From positions 1,329,501 through 1,393,500 of the forward strand of contig JAOTON010001351.1 of the NCBI GenBank assembly GCA_034440635.1: a DNA stretch of 64,000 nucleotides, read 5' to 3'. The stretch is from Lepas anatifera. Lineage: Eukaryota; Arthropoda; Thecostraca; Lepadidae. The notes below the pieces were generated by a model. It searched no databases and was not told the DNA's origin. It saw only the letters and a list, made by a program, of their open reading frames with translations. The position numbers were made by a program, and so were the translations under genes. Shown piece after piece: positions 12,434 through 23,588 of the stretch. Within the stretch, counting starts at the first letter, position 1. Each line of letters starts with the position of its first letter.

Positions 12434-12524
12434 CTGATCATCAGGTCATTCTTCGCACTCCACCGTCATCAGGTAATCCTTCAGACTGCACCGTCGTCAG
12501 TTTATCTTTCTGACTGCACCGTCG
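12434..12524 (+). repeat. 28-bp minisatellite, left part (split by insertion)
   Basis: Degenerate copies of a 28-bp unit containing CTGCACCGTCGTCAGGTCAT. The array stops in mid-unit at 12524 and resumes in register at 15235, after the element at 12525-15234. Confidence 0.85.
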
Positions 12525-12539
12525 CACATAGGCCCTAAA

Positions 12540-12760
12540 TGCCTCTGTCCGTGGCCAATATTACGAAAATGCAACTTTTTCTAAATCATTTCCTGAGCAC
12601 ATATACTGATAGAGAATTCTTCACTGCACTTGAAACAGGCATGGAAAACACAAACCGTGCTCTGGAAGTCTTTGTAGAGTTGCTTGAAGTAAGCACTCGG
12701 GTGCACCACCCGCGGACCAGAGATCTGCAGCGAAAACTACGTACATTTCATTATGCTTAA
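12540..12760 (+). other. Unrecognised short ORF inside the Transib-like element
   Basis: A 73-codon frame starting inside the left terminus. Its middle reads like ordinary protein (TDREFFTALETGMENTNRAL, then VFVELLEVSTR) and not like repeat-derived sequence. I do not recognise a family. It may be the remnant of a captured exon. Confidence 0.2.
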
Positions 12761-13689
12761 AATCGACCATGAAAGCAAGAACAGGTCAAAGTATGGCAAT
12801 ACCACTGTTTTTTTAGCCCTTTGCAATGGGTTTTGGTATAAAATAATGCAAAAATAGTTTTGACAACTATATTATAGACCATTTTCTCAGTATACTGCAT
12901 ATCTCAAAAACTGTTCTATTTACAAATACAAAGAGAGGGATTTAAAACTTGGCCAGCATCGGCCCAGCATAAGACTACCATCAAACGATTCCCCAGGATG
13001 TGCTCTACAAGGGCAAGTCAAAATATCTTGCGTCCACTTGCAGCCCCGTGCTCCAGATGACATATAATAACTCAGGTTGTGGCTCCAACCAGGCCGCTGC
13101 GGTGCTAACGCAACACCGTGGGTTACCGAATAGAGGCATGGACCGGCCAAGAATGAGCAATATGAGTGGACTATCAGAGAACGATGCTATAAGAAATGCT
13201 GAGAGGTGCTGAAATTAGTTTATACAATTTCAAAGCACTATAACCGTCTCAATTTGTGAATTGACTGCTGTGTTGACTGTTATCCAAATACGCGGAGGGA
13301 CTGCCGACAACGAACCATTTATTGCATGAGAAATGTTCCTGCTAGGTATGTCAATCTCGGGATTGGGATCCGGCTATTTTCAAAAAGCCACAATCACGGG
13401 ATTAAGCCTCTCGTGATCCCGGGATTCAGACATTTATTATAACACCTTCAAGCAATGCCGGGACAGCAAAAAACGATACCTAGGAATCCTGTTTTGTTGC
13501 ATATCACACGTTAAACCACATATGGTGAATACCAGTCATACCTTTTCATCCAAATGAACGGTCTCCGTAACCATCGGAGTTCCGAGGTGTCCTAGGGATG
13601 CAATCGGGAATCGAATTTCCTCGCCGTTCCCACTGTCATAAGCTGACGCAAGATGACGCTCGGGCTGCTCAGGTGACCTACGTCCCATA

Positions 13690-14710
13690 GTTGGCGATAC
13701 CGCGATATCATATGTAGCGGAGGGTGGGCGGGGGGGTGGGGGGGAGAAACGTACTGACCTTCACGGACTGATATTTTGATATGCCTTGTTGAGGAAACAC
13801 ATGGTAGGGATATATTCTACCCCTTTCTTCTACTCTGCGTGTTAACACGCGCACTGGAGGGGCCTCGGATACTCTCCCAACTATTTTTTCCGGGATGACC
13901 GGAGAACCGCTCGTAGCCAAAACACGGGAATGGGTCGCATTTGAGAAAATTTAACAGCGCGTCGGATAGTGAAATAATTTTGAAAATTTGTCGAAAATTG
14001 TTTGATTTATAGGCTTCTAAAGTCCGACCTACATTTTGAAATCGCCGCGACCGCGCAGTCGAACCGGTTTGCTTGCATTGGAGACCAAGTGGTGACGTCA
14101 CAGTGTCATATAGACGGGATTATTTGTCAAGGTCACCTCACGTGAAGGTCGAGGTCAAAGTTCAAAGTCATACCAGCAATTTCAAGGTTATTGACTCCGG
14201 TGCTTTACGTGTCCCAGTCTAACGTATATTATGCTATGACGTCGTAGTAAAGGTAACCCAGGTGTAAGTTCAAGGTCAAAGGTCAAGGTTAAAGATCATG
14301 GGTAAAGGTCAATCCTCCTTTCCAGCACAAGGTTTGCTATAGTGCTACTTTAAGTGTGCATAATAGGGAATATACCATATTGTGGCGTCATAGGTCGATG
14401 ACCTTGAATGACCTAGACCTCAAAAATGAAGGAAAGATTCTTTGCGACACAACCTCTATGACCGTGGTCCGGCCTTAGCTTACTCTCGGCTTTTTCCACG
14501 CATTATCAGGGCATTTCCCAACAGGTCCCAAGCATGGCAAAAATTTGACCTTTATGACCTCGTTTGACCTTGACAATATAAACCTAGGTCAATGAAAATT
14601 AATTATGATGTAGATCACCATAGCCAACCCCCAATCGGCATTTCTTAAACCTCTAAGTTTCCGATATCTCAGGGGGCTTACCAGCTCCCCATCCTGTGCG
14701 CGTTAATGTC
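13690..14710 (-). repeat. AGGTCA-rich dispersed repeat (family B, inverted copy)
   Basis: Reverse complement of the type at 1390-2260, nested within the Transib-like element. Contains a perfect DR1 (two AGGTCA with one spacer base) at 14273-14285 and the DR4 counterpart at 14555-14570. No conserved ORF. Confidence 0.6.
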
Positions 14711-15234
14711 GGACCCCTCTCCAGTGTGGTTGTTAATAATCACTCGAATACCGGTTATAATAGAACATTCCCATGCAGAAAAGGTGTTACAATTATACCT
14801 AAAAGCTGGCTTAGAAAGAAAAACCAAGCTCAAATTCACATTTATGATGCCTCCCGTTTTATTGTTCGTGGTGACGCTTATGAATTTATGGCAGACCAAG
14901 ATTGCTGTATCGTTGTTCATGGATTACATGCTTATTGTTTGCAGTGTTTCAAACCACAATTCGGTCACAATTCATGGCGCCACGACAACATCTGCAAAAC
15001 ATTTCAAGGACACCTTGGGCTGGATTAAGTTGCTCCAAATGCCCCTCTTTTCACTATCCTGATTACGCCCATGTAAAATAAAACCTATATGTCGAATGCA
15101 AGTTTTATGCACTGTTCAATTATCTGTCAAATGAGCTCCTTTTTCCAAAAATCGTGGGGAATTTGCGGTATTACGAAGGAATTTTCCACGAAAAGTAATA
15201 TTGGCCATGCACGGGGGCATTTTGGGCCTATGTG

Positions 15235-15522
15235 CGTCGTCAGTTTATCTTTCTGACTGCACCGTCGTCAGGTCATCCTTCTGACTGCACCGTCGTCAGT
15301 TTATCTTTCTGACTGCACCGTCGTCAGGTCATCCTTCAGACTGCACCGTCGTCAGGTCATCCTTTTGATTGTACCATCATCAGGTCATCCTTGTGGCTGG
15401 AACATCATCAGGTCATCCTTCTGACTGCACCGTCGTCAGGTCATCCTTCTGACTGCACCGTCGTCAGGTCATCCTTCTGACTGCACCGTCGTCAGGTCAT
15501 CCTTCGCACCCCAACATCGCCA
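15235..15522 (+). repeat. 28-bp minisatellite, right part
   Basis: About ten copies of the 28-bp unit, with two alternating variants (GTCAGGTCATCCTT and GTCAGTTTATCTTT). Continues the array broken at 12524. Confidence 0.9.
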
Positions 15523-16957
15523 AGTCGTCCTTTGCCATCCTTGAGGCATCCTATATTGTTCGGACTTTTTCTGCGCGTTAGAGAGTCATTCTTTTCTCAA
15601 CATTCTGCAAACTCCATTAATGGATTCATGAGGCCAGTTTGGGCGATCGCCCCCTTCCCCTCCCTCGGGTCCGATTATAAAAATATGTCCCTCATCTTAA
15701 CACGGCAACTGAATTCGATGCAAACCGTCAAACGAAACCGCCTCTTGAGTCTGCATTTGGCTTAAAAGTAGTCTAGTGGTAAAACTGATGCTGGTATAAT
15801 TGCAGTCCATGTGGCATACTTTTAGTCGTGCGTGGAGTTTCATTTGGATTCGTTGCCAGTTTCTTGTTATCTTTTCGTTTTTTTTCTTCTTAAATTAAAA
15901 CTTTCTGTAACGGATGTTGCCTATACTGTTGTTGTATTACTATAACATTAACTTTGTTTAACGACAATGAGGGCGATCCACTGTTTACCGCAGTCTACTT
16001 TAGCCTCTAGAAGAGAAAGCAAAATCATGACTTTGTATTAGGACTCAAACATTAAACACCAATCACGTTCACTGTTTTTCGGATATATATGCATGCCTTT
16101 CATGAACAATCTTCACCGATCTTGCCCAGGAGCGGTCCAGGCTTACAATTCAAGCACATGCCGCTGTCGCCTGAGATAGCAGCCCTCGCTTACTTTGGAG
16201 ATATAGAGATAATTGATGACATGTATGCTTCAAAGCATTCCCTCATGGCTGAGCAAATCGCATTCTGTATACGGCATGGGTCGCTGTGTCCAACAGTAAC
16301 TGCGCGGCAAAACTTGGGGCCTGCCTGAGTGCGTGTTGTCGTTCTCTAGCTGACACACATGGACTCCTGGTTCAGAGCATTGCACGTCACCAGTATAATG
16401 AAGTCCTGGACTGTGGCAGTTCCAGTATGCTTCTCCACTTCATAAGCTCTTAGCGGAGTCTGTTGGTCATCAGACTAAGCGTAAGCTTCTCCTCTTGATC
16501 CGTTATCACCGCTAGGTCTGTCGAAGTGGCTTCCAGGCTGCGTAGCTTCTTCAAAGGTGAAAAAGGTATGCAATTTCTCGAATTTTGCTCGGATCACGAC
16601 TCAGGAGCTTCGTGACCGGCTCTGCGTGCAATGGCAGGCACACTCAAGGCCATACATACCAGGTACGGTCATCCGGAGTTTCGAGCCAATCGTGACGTCA
16701 TATCATGACGTCACAAGTATGCAGACTTCGGCTCCATAGGGCTTATGTGTATACTTTAGCCATTTTCCAACGACTGCTGTGCCCAGCATATGTACGTTAG
16801 GACAAAATAATTGTATTTACTGGAAGACCCGTTCTGTGCCCTTTCCATGTTTTATTTCGTGTTTTTTGGTCAGACGCACAAGAATGCCTCAAAATGCTAA
16901 CTTTCCTAAGTCTTGCAAATGTGAGCCACAGGTTTCGTCACGCGCACCGGACGCCTG
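15523..16957. other. No recognised feature
   Basis: Several short ORFs, none with recognisable motifs. No splice-supported gene model could be drawn. Confidence 0.35.
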
Positions 16958-16962
16958 CATTG

Positions 16963-17033
16963 CACCGTAGCGCAGTCGGTAGAGCGGCGGTCTACAAATC
17001 ATAAGGTGGAGTGTTCGAATCCCGGTCGAAGCA
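16963..17033 (+). repeat. tRNA-like sequence (SINE head or tRNA pseudogene)
   Basis: Contains an A-box-like TAGCGCAGTCGG and D-arm ending GTAGAGC, an anticodon-loop-like CTACAAA, and a B-box-like GTTCGAATCC. The T- and anticodon stems pair poorly and the acceptor stem is not formed, so it is not a working tRNA. It resembles 43112-43178 in the D-arm and downstream segments. Confidence 0.5.
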
Positions 17034-18590
17034 TTGAGTTTTATCCCGGGGTAAACTAAAGCGGTTCATGTTAATACCCACGCATTCAACCAGCTGCTCA
17101 GAAACTCAGAGCTGGGATTGAGATTTTGAAATCGGTATTTCGGTACTACCAGTGTTAGATTTATCTACCGCTATTGAACCTTCGGTACTGAGCCTCTGCC
17201 GAAACCGAATGGCTTTCGGTCGTGCAGTGAATATCCACTGGGCGGATTAGAGCGTTTCAAATCAATATTCATTTATTGAGCAGGCACATAAACCTTTTCA
17301 ACGGATTGTTAAGAAAATCAGAGCTGGCCCTAAGGAATTGAGTTCGGTATTTCTGTACTAGCGGTACCGATACCGAATGAATCTACCGAATGACTTTGCG
17401 GAAGATTTGAATTTCCCGTTTCGACAAATAATTATTTTTTCCAGTTGCATAGGTACACAAAACCGTAGCTAAATATAGCTATTTATTATTTCTAACGCTG
17501 GAAATATATGTATAAGCCTTAAAAATGGTCGCAGAAGGCTTAGAAATACACAGAATAAAGAGTATAGAGGTCTTAAATGTAGTGATTTTTATCTCATTAT
17601 TTTTGCATTTTTCTTTAAGCTAATAATTTAGTAGGACAATTTTCAAACACAACGCTAAAATCTGCTGAAACAGTGAATATAATTGGAATGGCACGTGATA
17701 AACATCTGATAGGGGAGCAAGAAAACATCCATTACTACAAAGCAATGCTTTGGTGCGCCTATCTCCACTCACAAGCTGGTTCACATTCTCCCTAAAAAAA
17801 AACACCAAAACCCTAGTAGAAGTCCTCGTGTGTTCGCATTTGCGATACTAATTGACAGTGAAAGCTCCAGTCACTAATCAGAACCTACAAGACTCAGCAC
17901 AACCAGACGGGAGCTAGGACGGCCAAGCTTAAGTAAGCTCATCTCAACCCCTCATCTCAAGAATCAACTCGTTAGCCATCCACAAACTCGTTCACCAAAC
18001 CGAAGGCCCACAGAAAAATAAAACCCTCATAAAAAGTCTGGGGTTTCATGCAGGACAACACGCACATCCACTGACACCACCGTAACACAAATAGCCAACG
18101 CGAGACCACCTAACGTAGAACATAATAATAAAATATTCCTGCATCGAGCTGCAAAGACGCAGAATGCTCTGCCCGACACCGCGAGACACACGAAGAACAG
18201 ACACAGCTCCAAAAAGAAAATAAAGAAGGGACTCCGACCCTAAAGCGATAATCATACGATGAGATAAGTACGACGATGAAATGATGACGAGTGTTTTGCG
18301 TTCTTGTGGAAGTGTGAGGCTAAAAGGGCTATAATGTGCGACTAAGATACATTGTGTGATTGTTACCGGACAATGCCATGATGACATTGGTAATGAGTAT
18401 CCCTCAGAATGCAGCATAATTAAATAATTAATTTTTAAGATTTATAATATGTGTTTCATGGGTTCTAGAGTATATGAAAAGGATTTCAAAATGGTCTTTA
18501 TTTATAAGGCTTTTTTAATATACAGGACCAAAACACCAAATCATTCGGTAATATTTTGGAAATATACCAAAAAACCGAACCGAATAGCCG
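17034..18590. repeat. DNA with TTCGGTA/TACCGAA subterminal-type repeats at both sides
   Basis: TCGGTA and ACCGAA words cluster at 17130-17400 and again, mostly inverted, at 18540-18612. CAGAGCTGG occurs twice in direct order (about 17108 and 17320). Such clusters resemble the subterminal repeats of a DNA transposon of about 1.5 kb, but I could not define ends or a target duplication. The middle has no recognisable gene. Confidence 0.35.
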
Positions 18591-18838
18591 TTTTAATCTA
18601 CCGAATGCCGATACCGGGGTGGGGTGGGGGGTACATTTTAGGCGGGTGCATATCCAAGGAACTCTAAAACCTAATGGGTTTCAAATCCTATCGAGGCGCA
18701 AATTTCCACTTTCAGGGGACAGGAAATATGTAATCTATATTTCAGGGGTGCGGCATGGATATTTTTGGGAGCACCATAGAGGCTGATGGGGATGGGGAGG
18801 CATGTGCCCCATTTTCCACCCCTGGATCCGCATATGAC
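18591..18838. mobile_element. MITE-like fragment with GGATCCGCATATGAC end
   Basis: The right end CCTGGATCCGCATATGAC matches the terminal type seen at 4976 and 43574. G-rich and C-rich blocks near 18605 and 18800 are typical of these elements. The left boundary is not resolved. Confidence 0.4.
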
Positions 18839-21149
18839 AGCAACAGCACGCAAAACTTCACTTCTTGAAACCCAAATTTCCCCGTGATTTGGTTCAGGGC
18901 AGCCGATTCTTGTAATTCTTTTAAATACATCAACACTTTTTTCTGAGTTACGATGGGTCTGAACGTAATTGCCGCCACACAACCGCCTGTGCTAGCTATT
19001 ACCGCAAACAGGTCAGCCAGTGACAGCAGTTACGGAATAGACAAACTTGGTAGTCCAGACGCAATAATTCTTGTTCCATTGGGTTTGCGTTGCTGATGCA
19101 TCCATCCATCGCTGAAGTTTTCTGTTGAGCCTGTAGTCAATGGAATCACACTTCTTTTCTTCTCGTGGTGCTATCATTCAGGATTCAAAAGTCAGACTAG
19201 AACTGGCTGAGTGAAAGAAAACATCCCAGTACCGTAAAACTGAGCAACCTTGGTCCATGGGGGCAACTTTAGTCCACCACCAAAAACATGTTACATTGTT
19301 TTATGGAAATTTTTTGATGAGGTGCTCTGTCAAAACTTATGGCGGGAGAGATGGTCCACTATGTGCACTGCATATTGATAAGGAGAGCTATAGTGCTAGT
19401 GACTACAGGAAGTAGCAAGTGTTTTATAGATAGTTTTATTTTATGACGAAAATATAAACTTGCTAGGATAATGTATGAGACATTTCAGGTAAGAGGTATA
19501 ACCAAATGAGCCATGTGAGAACGGACTCCGATCCTAAAGCGGTAATCATACGACGACATGGAGGACATAGATTGAGGTAAGGAATATAAAAAACTAATCC
19601 TGTTCCATGCACAATATTTTGTTCCAGTAGGGGTGGTCAATGTTGCAATCATATTTGTACTCAGAAAATTACAACTTCGGTCCACTCGACTACCAAACAC
19701 AAATGATGAAACAAATCACACCACACAAATCCTGGCTGGCTCTATAGCCTTTAGCAACCTTCTTTTGTCCCTTAAAAACATTATTTTATCATTTAGTAAT
19801 ATACTGGTGCCCAGTCCAATCATAGCAATTATGTTTCCTTCTCCAGGCCCATGACTACTATCCTATGGGCTCCAAAGTTCTACTCTCATGCTGAGATGAC
19901 AGGATTCCGGCTAGTTCTCCAATTTTTTTCAAACTTCTTGTGTGGCTTCAAAATCATTATTTCATCATCTAATACAACACAGAGGCCTAGCCCAGTCCTA
20001 ACAATGCTGTTTCCTTTTTCATATCCATGACTCTTATCCCTCAGGCTAAGAGGTTTTGATTTGATGCTGCCGTTTTCCAAAACTGATTAGCACTAGGCTG
20101 TTTGTAAAATTCATCGTGGAAAATAAAGTGGGCAAGTGGATAGCTGAGAAGTTTGATAAAGTGAAAGCTGATCAAAACCCTTATTAAAGTTTAGGAATAA
20201 CTTTTTCATCAAAATTTTCATACAACCACATGTACTTTTGGCAGGTTTTTACACACCAGAATTTTTTAATTGTGCTTAAAAAGATACACCAGAAAATAAA
20301 ACGTAAATTTGATTAAAATAACAGACATCAGTAGAAAATTCAGCTTGCCCCGTGTCGCTCTCCACCCAGCACCCTGGGATTTGGAACACTGAGATAGCAG
20401 GAGGCTCAAAGTCCAGGCGTAAAGTTGTGTGGGGGGGGAGTGATACCAGGCCAAAAGCTGCAGGTTGAAATGAAAAAGATTGGTGATGACAAAAAAGTGG
20501 AAATGGCATAGGAGACCAGTGATGAAAAATCGTGTGAGAATTGATATCCCCGAGATAATACGATGAGAGGGGCATTTTGTTTTTTTTTCAATCCCTGAAA
20601 ATAGAAATTTAGTGAAATACATGCTCTAAAATACTGAAACACTTTTCAAATACTTTCCATGGAATAAAGAAGTTTATATGAGTCTCATGATTTGTCTGCA
20701 GACTGAATAAATCAGAACCCAAGAGGGTGGTACAGAGTTGAAAAAGTACAACTTTGGCCATCTCTTTGACAACAAAATAAAATTTGCCACTGGAACCAAC
20801 ATTTCAGAACTTCCCTGCAAGTGATAGCTGAAGAACTACACTTCTTGCCCACAAATATTCTGGCTCATCCATTTGCGAACAACAAAGTTACCTATTAAGG
20901 GAAAACTGCAAAATGCCATAAATTTGCTGTGTTTTACCGTACATTGAAATTGAAGGGTAGGTATGTGCCATTAAATTGAGGTTCCAAAAGTAATTTTTAT
21001 GCCAATCATTCTTCGTAAATAAGGAAAACACAAGTAATTTTCAGGAAAAGTCCAGATTTGATAGTTTCTACACATTACCATATGCTGTCTGTCAAATATC
21101 TTTGTCCTAAAAAATATTTGTCATCCCATGAACTATCCTAGTGTTGTCC
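18839..21149. other. Mostly unassigned; diverged tandem duplication at about 19700-20060
   Basis: Two blocks of about 180 bp (about 19715-19880 and 19895-20060) align with many substitutions, sharing GGCTGGCTCTA/GGCTAGTTCTC, ATTATTTCATCAT-like and CCCAGTCC segments. A 36-base segment near 19521 also recurs near 18226. No gene recognised. Confidence 0.35.
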
Positions 21150-21405
21150 AAAGAACGTTTGAAAGAGCAGATGGAAGTTAAAGGCCGTGATTGACCTCTT
21201 TCCTCAAAACTTCAACTTCAACAACCAAAGAAATCCAGAAATAAATTGATTAAATATGCACCTACATCATTGACAAATTGACTGATGGCAGAGCATCATC
21301 CTTCAAACTCATCTTGCTTTTCATACCAAGTGACCTTTTCAGGAGACAAGAGGGATCAAAGTCTGCTTCAGCGAAATTTTTGGAGCATTTTTGAATTTTT
21401 GGAGC
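21150..21405. repeat. 256-bp tandem duplication, first copy
   Basis: 21150-21405 repeats directly at 21406 to about 21650, with AAAGAACGTTTGAAAGAGCAG starting each copy. The duplicated unit carries the THAP-like exon described in the neighbouring entries. Confidence 0.85.
21262..21392 (-). pseudogene. Duplicated THAP C-terminal half (second exon copy)
   Basis: Minus-strand copy of the C-terminal half of the THAP-like sequence at 21518-21778, with the same CSKNFAEADFDPSCLL and LKDDALPSV segments and a few substitutions. It lacks an N-terminal half of its own. It arose by the 256-bp tandem duplication and would be a dead or alternative exon. Confidence 0.55.
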
Positions 21406-21517
21406 AAAGAACGTTTGAAAGAGCAGATGGAAGTTACCGGCCGTGTTTGGCCTCTTTCCTCAAAACTTCAACTTCAACCACCAAAGAAATCCAGAAATAA
21501 ATTGATTAAATATGCAC

Positions 21518-21778
21518 CTACCTCATTGACAAATTGACTGATGGCAGAGCATCATCCTTCAAAATCATCTTGCTTTTCATACCGGGTGACCTTTTCAGGA
21601 GACAAGAGGGATCAAAGTCTGCTTCAGCGAAATTTTTGGAGCATATTCTTGCCGTCATCACATTTATGGCATCAGCACGGCACACTTGTGGACCCACTCC
21701 ACACTTACCTAGGAACGATAGCTCTGGACTCTTCCGGTTGTTGGTGGAGTTACCCTCAGCCACTGAGAAGCTGCCCAT
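21518..21778 (-). pseudogene. Decayed THAP-type zinc-finger domain
   Basis: The 86-codon minus-strand frame has the order of a THAP domain: an STNNRKSPELSF segment near residues 11-22, RADAINVMTARICS in the middle, and the closing LKDDALPSV, which corresponds to the AVPS box. THAP domains bind DNA through a C2CH zinc site. Here the first two Cys positions read F and G or N, and the final His reads N, so only one ligand remains. The frame after LSF appears shifted; a neighbouring frame reads VEWVHKC, which fits the family Trp region. A GTAAGT follows codon 24 and a GTAGGT follows the AVPS-like box, possible splice donors. I read it as a decayed THAP gene or transposon-derived THAP, not a working factor. 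Confidence 0.6.
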
Positions 21779-21934
21779 CCTGAGTACTTCACTGTAAAAA
21801 ATCGGCGCTTTAAGTTCAGAACACGCTTTAATTACAGCTACCTCACCCTGTTATCTCTCTGAAATATACTCAATGCCCTCAATTCCAACTGTCTCAGCGG
21901 CACACACACAACAAAACATCTCCGCAGCGTCGCA

Positions 21935-22010
21935 CAATACAACAAATATGGCGGCGATGTTCAAGTTCATGCTCACCGCTGATTGGTCAATTCGGTGACG
22001 TCATGCGTAG
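21935..22010 (-). promoter_or_regulatory. Promoter-like cluster: YY1, CCAAT and CRE motifs
   Basis: Within 60 bp lie AAATATGGCGGC (YY1-type, 21944-21955), ATTGG (reverse CCAAT, 21982-21986) and a full TGACGTCA CRE (21996-22003), in a locally CpG-rich stretch. It sits about 165 bp upstream of the THAP-like start on the minus strand. Such clusters mark CpG promoters in animals, but no transcription data are available. Confidence 0.45.
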
Positions 22011-23024
22011 AAGTTGACACGTTACGGAGATAGGGATGACAGGCCCCTGGGCACACTGGAAGTTGGCGCGAAACGGCAAGTAACTTTTCTCAAGCGCGGG
22101 TCGGAGCGCGCGCACGCAATCTCCGGATACCCCTGACTTGGATGAAAATATACTGGGGGGTTCGAATGCTTGATTCTCTAGCTGAAACCCATATTCCTGT
22201 TTATTTCCGGTGACAGAATATATTGCTTCCTAGTATAATATGAAACTTTGAAGATGATATCTATAGCTCTTTGAATGTCGCGTCTAGAATAGATCAAGTA
22301 CCTACGGTGAAGTGATGATTTGCGGTATAAATAAAAAGCCCGCATGCAACACCATATTGGTATCATAATCATATTACGCTTCTTCCCACTATATTTAGAA
22401 GCTGAGTACCATTTTAAGCTGCCGAGCCCTACATAAACACTTGCTTTGCTGGAATTATGCTGGGAAGAAGATCTAGTGAGAGGAAGCATGCTCAAATGTT
22501 CCTTGAATACGGTTTCATGGTATCATTTCAGAATTGGATTACAGTTTTATGGCATCATCTCAGAATTGAATTACGGTTTCATGGCTCGAACAGACCGTGA
22601 TTCCAGCTTAGATAGAGCACATAGCAATACCGATTTCAATCAGTGCAGGATGCTGCGCTGAGGGCTGCCAAGAAGGTCCACTATCATAAGTAGTGATCTG
22701 GCCAAGCCCACCAGGCAGCTATCATTGAACAGCACTGAATGTTGGGATTTTGAAAGTTTCTACTAAGTTTTTAATCTGATTAAAGGTATCTTTAGTTGAG
22801 TCTGGTATTTTTTCTAAAGATTCTCTGATATTCCTTTTAGTCCATTTTCTTAACACGTTCCAATTGTATTCTAAATAATTGTTGTCAAGGGTACACAATT
22901 TATGCTGGGTGCTGCTGTTGCTTCTTTATCAAGTCATATAAAATAACTATTTCATGCATTTTTTCATGGCAGACTATTTAAAGTTCCAGTGTGGTAAATA
23001 CATTTCAGGTAAAAAGTTATATTT

Positions 23025-23029
<5 letters not shown>
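22011..23029. other. No recognised feature
   Basis: Short ORFs without motifs. Confidence 0.35.
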
Positions 23030-23203
<174 letters not shown>

Positions 23204-23588
23204 GTTAAAATATTTCGAAAGGAGTCGTTCTTTAATACAAGCTTCGTTGAATATTACAGCTTCTTTGGCGTTGATAAGTTTCTTCGTTGTCGACTCGAGT
23301 TTTCGTATTAGGCTTCGGTCATTCTCGTCATATTGGTGTAAAACATTAGAAAAGACATAATTCGACGTTGCGTCTTACGTAAGACATATTCATGATATTT
23401 TGACACTACAAGTTTCAAGTTACATAATAATAAACACACAAGTAATGTAACACTGGATAAAGTATCTCACGATGGATCGCCTTTCTTTGTTTTTATTCAA
23501 ATGAGTGGAACGTTGCAGTCCGTTTTGTGAACCCTCTGTTTAGTGGAAGCAAACAATATACAAATAAATATGCCCGCTGGAGTGTGAA

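Larger units (their letters stand above)
12525..15234. mobile_element. Non-autonomous DNA transposon with 5-bp CGTCG duplication (Transib-like)
   Basis: The element interrupts the 28-bp minisatellite and is flanked by CGTCG at 12520-12524 and 15235-15239. Removing it and one CGTCG restores the repeat unit. The ends are inverted: the left begins CACATAGGCCCTAAATGCC, and the right, read on the minus strand, begins CACATAGGCCCAAAATGCC. Similarity continues to GGCCAATATTAC, about 40 bp in all. A 5-bp GC-rich duplication fitting CGNCG, with ends starting CAC, is known for Transib elements, the relatives of RAG1. I see no transposase inside. The interior holds a family B AGGTCA repeat and unassigned sequence, so it is non-autonomous or gutted. 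The superfamily call is inference. Confidence 0.65.
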
